DNA of 11,443 bases from Calditrichota bacterium. GTDB taxonomy: Bacteria > Calditrichota > Calditrichia > Calditrichales > Calditrichaceae. Under the pieces are notes generated by a model that did no database searches, was not told the origin of the DNA, and saw nothing but the letters and a program-made list of their open reading frames with translations. The position numbers and the translations under genes were made by a program. The stretch is from contig JAJRSN010000255.1 of NCBI GenBank assembly GCA_024278715.1, positions 1-11,443 of the forward strand, written 5' to 3'. Within the stretch, counting starts at the first letter, position 1, and each line of letters begins with the position of its first letter. Positions 8,198 through 11,443 of the stretch are shown piece by piece.

Positions 8198-9922
8198 ATG
8201 GCAAATTTTTTCACTGACAACAAGGATCTTCTTTTTCAGTTTGAGCAACTAAATTTGCAGGAAGTCGTCGATATTGCCGAGAACAACTATAAAGAAAAAG
8301 ATGAATATAATTTTGCGCCTCAAGATTACCAGGACGCCGTTGACAACTATAGGAAAGTCCTGGAAATCGTTGGAGATATTGCCGCAAACATCGTGGCGCC
8401 AAACGCCTCTGCGGTGGACGAGGAAGGCGCCCGCTTTGAAAACGGAAAAGTTACTTACGCCAAAGGAACACAACTCGCTCTTGATTATCTTTCAAGAGCC
8501 GAATTAATGGGCTTTACGCTTCCGCGAAAATACGGGGGGCTAAATATTCCCAAAACGCTCTACATGATGGCTATTGAAATGATCTCCCGCGCCGACGCTT
8601 CGCTGATGAACATCTTTGGTTTGCAGGATATTTCGGAAACCATTTACAAATACGGCAATGAAGAACAGCGTCAGGAATTTTTACCCCAATTTGCTTCGGG
8701 CGAGGCGACCGGGGCAATGGCGCTTACCGAACCGGATGCCGGATCCGATCTGCAATCGGTTAAATTACAGGCATATCAGGACAAAAACGGACAATGGCGT
8801 TTGCGCGGAGTTAAACGGTTTATCACCAACGGAAACGGAAAAATTCTTCTGGTACTTGCGCGCTCCGAAGCCGGAACCCGCGACGGTCGCGGACTGAGCA
8901 TGTTCGTTTGCTACGGAGACGAGCACGTTAAGGTGCGCCGGATCGAAAACAAGCTTGGCATCCACGGCTCTCCCACCTGCGAACTGCAATTCAACGACGC
9001 GCCCGCCCAACTGGTCGGAAAACGCCGCTTCGGACTTATCAAATACGTTATGGACCTGATGAACGGCGCACGTTTAGCTGTTTCGGCTCAGGCTCTGGGA
9101 ATTTCACAGGCGGCTTACGATGAAGCCTTAAACTATGCCAAAGCCCGCGAACAGTTCGGCAAAGCTATTTACAATATTCCGGCTGTGACCAATATGCTGA
9201 TCGACATGCGCGTGCGTTTAGAAAGCGATCGTTCGCTGCTTTACGCAACTTCTCAATGGGTGGATTTGCGCGACCGTTTGGAAGAAAAGGTCGCCAAACT
9301 GAAAGCTGAAGGTAAAGACACTTCCGAAACCCGCGCCCGTTTAAAAGAGACAATCAAAATTTCCGATCTGCTTACGCCAATGACCAAATACTTTTTGACC
9401 GAACACGCAAACAAAATCACTTACGACGCCTTGCAAATTCACGGCGGCACCGGTTATATGCGCGAATTTAACGTCGAACGGCTGGCGCGCGACGCCCGAA
9501 TAACCAATATTTACGAAGGCACTTCGCAGTTGCAAATCGTCGCCGCTATCGGCGGGGTTCTGAACGATATCTTAAAAGATTTCTTCGAAGAAAAAGCAAA
9601 AAAACAATACAAGGGAATTCTTGTGCAGCTTGCCGATCACCTCAAAGAGATGCGCGAAATGTTTCTCGATGCTCTTACCTACGTGATCGATAAAGATGAT
9701 AAATACTTTCAGGACGTGGCGGCTAAAGAACTGGTGGAAATGTACGGTTATATTTATGTGGGTTACCTTTTACTTGACGAAGCCGAAAAGAATTCACGAA
9801 AAATATTTATCGCCAAGCGCTACATTTTAAGCGCCATGGCTAACTGCCGCAGGAACGGCACAGCCATCAAAAACGAACAATTCTCCGATCTTTACCACGC
9901 GGACGAAATATTACTACCATAA
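8198..9922 (+). CDS. Acyl-CoA dehydrogenase with C-terminal extension
   Basis: FAD enzyme that forms the alpha,beta double bond of an acyl-CoA and hands electrons to ETF. The protein has 574 residues against about 380 for simple short- or medium-chain enzymes. Seen in order: an N-terminal helical domain (to about 165) preceded by extra residues, the FAD-binding 'ALTEPDAGSD' (175-184), 'GVKRFITNG' (204-212), 'AREQFGKAI' (316-324), 'IHGGTGYMREFNVERLARDARI' (414-435), and 'IYEGTSQLQ' (438-446), whose Glu440 is at the catalytic-base position of the MCAD/SCAD type. Residues about 356-390 form a charged, probably coiled-coil insertion, and 450-574 a helical extension as in the roughly 570-600-residue enzymes of anaerobes and syntrophs. 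GAGGA at 8189-8193 lies 4 bases before ATG 8198, which is 21 bases after the end of etfA, so it is probably co-transcribed. Chain-length preference is not readable. The gene is intact and followed by a strong terminator. Confidence 0.95.
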   Translation: MANFFTDNKDLLFQFEQLNLQEVVDIAENNYKEKDEYNFAPQDYQDAVDNYRKVLEIVGDIAANIVAPNASAVDEEGARFENGKVTYAKGTQLALDYLSRAELMGFTLPRKYGGLNIPKTLYMMAIEMISRADASLMNIFGLQDISETIYKYGNEEQRQEFLPQFASGEATGAMALTEPDAGSDLQSVKLQAYQDKNGQWRLRGVKRFITNGNGKILLVLARSEAGTRDGRGLSMFVCYGDEHVKVRRIENKLGIHGSPTCELQFNDAPAQLVGKRRFGLIKYVMDLMNGARLAVSAQALGISQAAYDEALNYAKAREQFGKAIYNIPAVTNMLIDMRVRLESDRSLLYATSQWVDLRDRLEEKVAKLKAEGKDTSETRARLKETIKISDLLTPMTKYFLTEHANKITYDALQIHGGTGYMREFNVERLARDARITNIYEGTSQLQIVAAIGGVLNDILKDFFEEKAKKQYKGILVQLADHLKEMREMFLDALTYVIDKDDKYFQDVAAKELVEMYGYIYVGYLLLDEAEKNSRKIFIAKRYILSAMANCRRNGTAIKNEQFSDLYHADEILLP

Positions 9923-9926
9923 ACAG

Positions 9927-9954
9927 AAGGGGCTAAAATCAGCCCCTTTTTTTT
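9927..9954 (+). terminator. Intrinsic terminator of the etfB-etfA-acyl-CoA dehydrogenase operon
   Basis: AAGGGGCT (9927-9934) pairs with AGCCCCTT (9941-9948) around a 6-base loop and is followed by a T run to 9954. It starts 4 bases after the dehydrogenase stop codon. This is a textbook rho-independent terminator for the plus strand. Confidence 0.93.
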
Positions 9955-9957
9955 CTC

Positions 9958-10513
9958 TTAATTTTTACGATTATTCAATTCCCAGAAAAAGCTTAAAGGA
10001 AGGGTAAAAAGATTTTCACCGAAAGGTACAACCCTGTTACCCGTGTAAAGAACATATCCCGATTTAAAACGCTTTCCCGTTAATTTCGAAAGTTCGCGCA
10101 ATCCTTCAAAATCTTTATTTTGAACGCTCTCCGAAAACTTCACTTCAATTCCCGTTAATTTTCCGTCCCGGAATTTTAGGATAAAATCCACTTCTTTACC
10201 CGAGGCGGTGCGGAAATAAAACAAACCCGGCTTCCTGTCGGAATCTATCTTAACTTTAATCACAGATAACAATTGGGGCATCCGCCCGACTTCTTCGATT
10301 ATTAGAGGCGCATTGTAAGCGGACAAAAACCATGCCGGATCATTGGCGACCGCCTGTAGAATAGTCAGATCATCCAGCGTTAATACTGCACTCTCGTGCA
10401 ATAAACTGCGGCAAGGTGCTTTTACCAGTCTGACGGGCGGCGTTCAGGAGCGTTACGGGACTGAATTCAAGGGCAGAAATTAACTGCGATGTAAGGTTGC
10501 GATTAATCAACAT
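9958..10513 (-). pseudogene. Remnant of an AAA-family ATPase with DUF4143 domain
   Basis: Intact members of this family (about 380-400 residues) have an N-terminal P-loop ATPase and a C-terminal nuclease-fold-like DUF4143; their role is not well settled. Here ATG 10513, behind GGGAGA at 10521-10526, begins 'MLINRNLTSQLISALEF' and reaches a P-loop 'AARQTGKST'. After 'FIAREC' (near 10390) the frame shifts: frame 1 soon meets TGA, while the next frame resumes with 'VLTLDDLTILQAVANDPAWFL' and the Walker B-like 'PLIIEEVGRMP', altered from the usual 'LIIDEVQR-P'. At about 10217-10226, 'KIDSDRKPG' joins directly to 'FYFRTASGKEVDFIL', the late part of DUF4143, so roughly 200 codons are missing. The end 'LYTGNRVVPFGENLFTLPL' is normal and stops at TAA 9958-9960. 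Frameshift plus deletion make function very unlikely. A 147-residue frame from ATG 10401 stays open but lacks the P-loop. Confidence 0.85.
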
Positions 10514-10541
10514 AAAATAATCTCCCAACAACCGGTAGATT

Positions 10542-10562
10542 ATTTACCATCAAGTGGTAAAT
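10542..10562. promoter_or_regulatory. Palindromic operator-like site before the ATPase remnant
   Basis: ATTTACCA (10542-10549) and TGGTAAAT (10555-10562) are perfect 8-bp arms around a 5-base spacer, 29 bases upstream of the remnant's ATG. On the minus strand, TTGAAA (10593-10598) and TTAAAT (10570-10575) with a 17-base spacer make a plausible promoter just upstream, putting the palindrome near the transcription start. A dimeric repressor site is the natural reading, but no regulator gene is in view. Confidence 0.45.
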
Positions 10563-10799
10563 TATCCAAATTTAATTTTGGCAAAGATATTATTTCAATC
10601 GGGAAGTCGTTTATTTTAAGTTTTGAGCGGAAAATTCAAATTAGAGTTCTATTCTCTTTACAGGATTTTAATGATTAAATACAGCGGAATTCATCCTTAC
10701 TTTTTGCTTCGTACACTTTGCCGGCAATTTCCCTCTTGTTTTTCCCGCAATTCCGTTTGTATATTCTCAATGCAGGTTTTTCAGGATTACTATTGAACC
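10563..10799. other. Spacer with divergent promoters
   Basis: I see no gene in this AT-rich stretch. It holds the leftward promoter candidate described with the palindrome (10570-10598), and the rightward promoter at 10736-10765. Confidence 0.5.
10736..10765 (+). promoter_or_regulatory. Predicted sigma-70-type promoter for the exported hypothetical gene
   Basis: TTGTTT (10736-10741) and TATATT (10760-10765) are separated by 18 bases, and the ATG follows 34 bases after the -10 box. AGGA at 10783-10786 may be the ribosome site, although its 13-base spacing to the ATG is long. Confidence 0.45.
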
Positions 10800-11414
10800 A
10801 TGTTTCAGTTAATTCCCAAATTGCTGCTCTTTTGTCTTTTAATTTCTAACGCTCAAATCAAATTTCCGCAATCAATACAAATTATCACCAACGACACCAC
10901 CCTAACTCTTTCGCGGGAGTGGATAGCCGGGGTTTTAAGCAATCTTCCGCGCCTTGAACCCGATTATGCCATTGTAGCTTATCACGCTTCCGAAACAAAA
11001 GTCTTTACTAAAATCCGAATTCCGCAAACTTTGACGCGAACTCAGATAATTGAGAATATTCTGTATTATTATCTTTCCATAGAAAAAAACGAAGATCGCT
11101 GCACGGAAACACTGCTTATTTATCCCCTATTTGTTTCCGTTCTTCAGCAGCCTTTTATCATTGCCAAATATGAAAAGGGAGGACGATTTTTAATCCAATT
11201 CAAAAAGTGGAAATCCGTTCCCGTTCCCGAGGAGCCTACCCTTTTTGAAAAAAAGGTTTACAATTACATTTTACGGCAGGCTTTTAATGAGTGCCTGACT
11301 CTCGATTCCATTCCCGACGCCGTTTTTTTAAAAGCAGCCAAAAATTTTGACGTCGATGTCGGTTTGATACGGCAAATTTTCAGAAAGGTTTATCTCTGGA
11401 AGATCAATCAATAA
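10800..11414 (+). CDS. Hypothetical exported protein
   Basis: A 204-residue protein of a family I do not recognise. Residues 1-18 are a signal peptide ('KLLLFCLLISNA', cleavage probably before Gln19). Cys12 is not placed like a lipobox cysteine, so a lipoprotein is unlikely. The mature part begins with a beta-rich stretch ('IQIITNDTTLTLSREW'), passes through 'QIIENILYYYLSIEK' and a hydrophobic segment around 104-120 ('TLLIYPLFVSVLQQPFII'), probably a strand pair rather than a membrane span, then a basic strand ('GGRFLIQFKKWK'). The C-terminal 50 residues ('FEKKVYNYILRQAFNE', 'AVFLKAAKNFDVDVGLIRQIFRKV') look like a small helical, helix-turn-helix-shaped module. The gene has its own promoter candidate and ends with TAA at 11412-11414. 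No neighbour hints at its role; an envelope or periplasmic location is inferred from the signal peptide. Confidence 0.75.
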   Translation: MFQLIPKLLLFCLLISNAQIKFPQSIQIITNDTTLTLSREWIAGVLSNLPRLEPDYAIVAYHASETKVFTKIRIPQTLTRTQIIENILYYYLSIEKNEDRCTETLLIYPLFVSVLQQPFIIAKYEKGGRFLIQFKKWKSVPVPEEPTLFEKKVYNYILRQAFNECLTLDSIPDAVFLKAAKNFDVDVGLIRQIFRKVYLWKINQ

Positions 11415-11443
11415 AAAATGATTTTCTTTGTTGAATATAATTA

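Noticed and set aside
1..11443. Complete reassignment of TAA to an amino acid
   Set aside because: etfB, the acyl-CoA dehydrogenase, DUF2461 and the true ends of typA and etfA all finish at TAA at family-typical positions, and the dehydrogenase stop is followed at once by a terminator.
1..11443. CRISPR arrays, tRNA or rRNA genes, insertion sequences and toxin-antitoxin or phage modules
   Set aside because: No spaced direct repeats, cloverleaf, rRNA signature, transposase motif or phage gene was seen on either strand.

Overview
The window looks like a piece of a bacterial chromosome from the FCB side of the tree, perhaps Calditrichota or a nearby candidate phylum. The reasons are a C25 (gingipain-type) secreted protease with a 'YPNPFNP' sorting tail, moderate-to-low GC with AT-rich spacers, and fatty-acid oxidation genes of the anaerobe-associated type. 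No 16S or other decisive marker is present, so the phylum is an inference.

Layout: (1) 1-1220, + strand: the 3' two thirds of typA/bipA, running off the left edge and broken by an in-frame TAA at 606-608. (2) 1221-1576: gene-free. (3) 1577-4930, - strand: a large secreted C25 cysteine protease with a CUB domain and a C-terminal sorting domain. (4) 5117-5839, - strand: a DUF2461 protein, perhaps preceded by a 29-residue small ORF at 5857-5946. (5) An AT-rich divergent promoter region. (6) 6169-9922, + strand: etfB, etfA and an acyl-CoA dehydrogenase, closed by a strong intrinsic terminator. etfA carries an in-frame TAA at 7724-7726. (7) 9958-10513, - strand: the decayed remnant of an AAA ATPase/DUF4143 gene, with one frameshift and a large internal deletion, behind an intact ribosome site and a palindromic operator-like site. 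(8) 10800-11414, + strand: an exported hypothetical protein with its own promoter.

The electron transfer flavoprotein and the acyl-CoA dehydrogenase should work together: the dehydrogenase oxidises an acyl-CoA and passes electrons to the EtfAB heterodimer. The protease, the DUF2461 gene and the exported hypothetical protein have no visible link to this pathway.

The main anomaly is that two conserved housekeeping genes, typA and etfA, each contain one in-frame TAA while the sequence on both sides stays in frame and well conserved. Other genes here end normally at TAA, so wholesale reassignment of TAA is not supported. Sequence error, recent nonsense mutation, or occasional readthrough/suppression remain possible. 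I did not find a convincing new defence, mobile or CRISPR-like system, and I see no rRNA, tRNA or insertion sequence.
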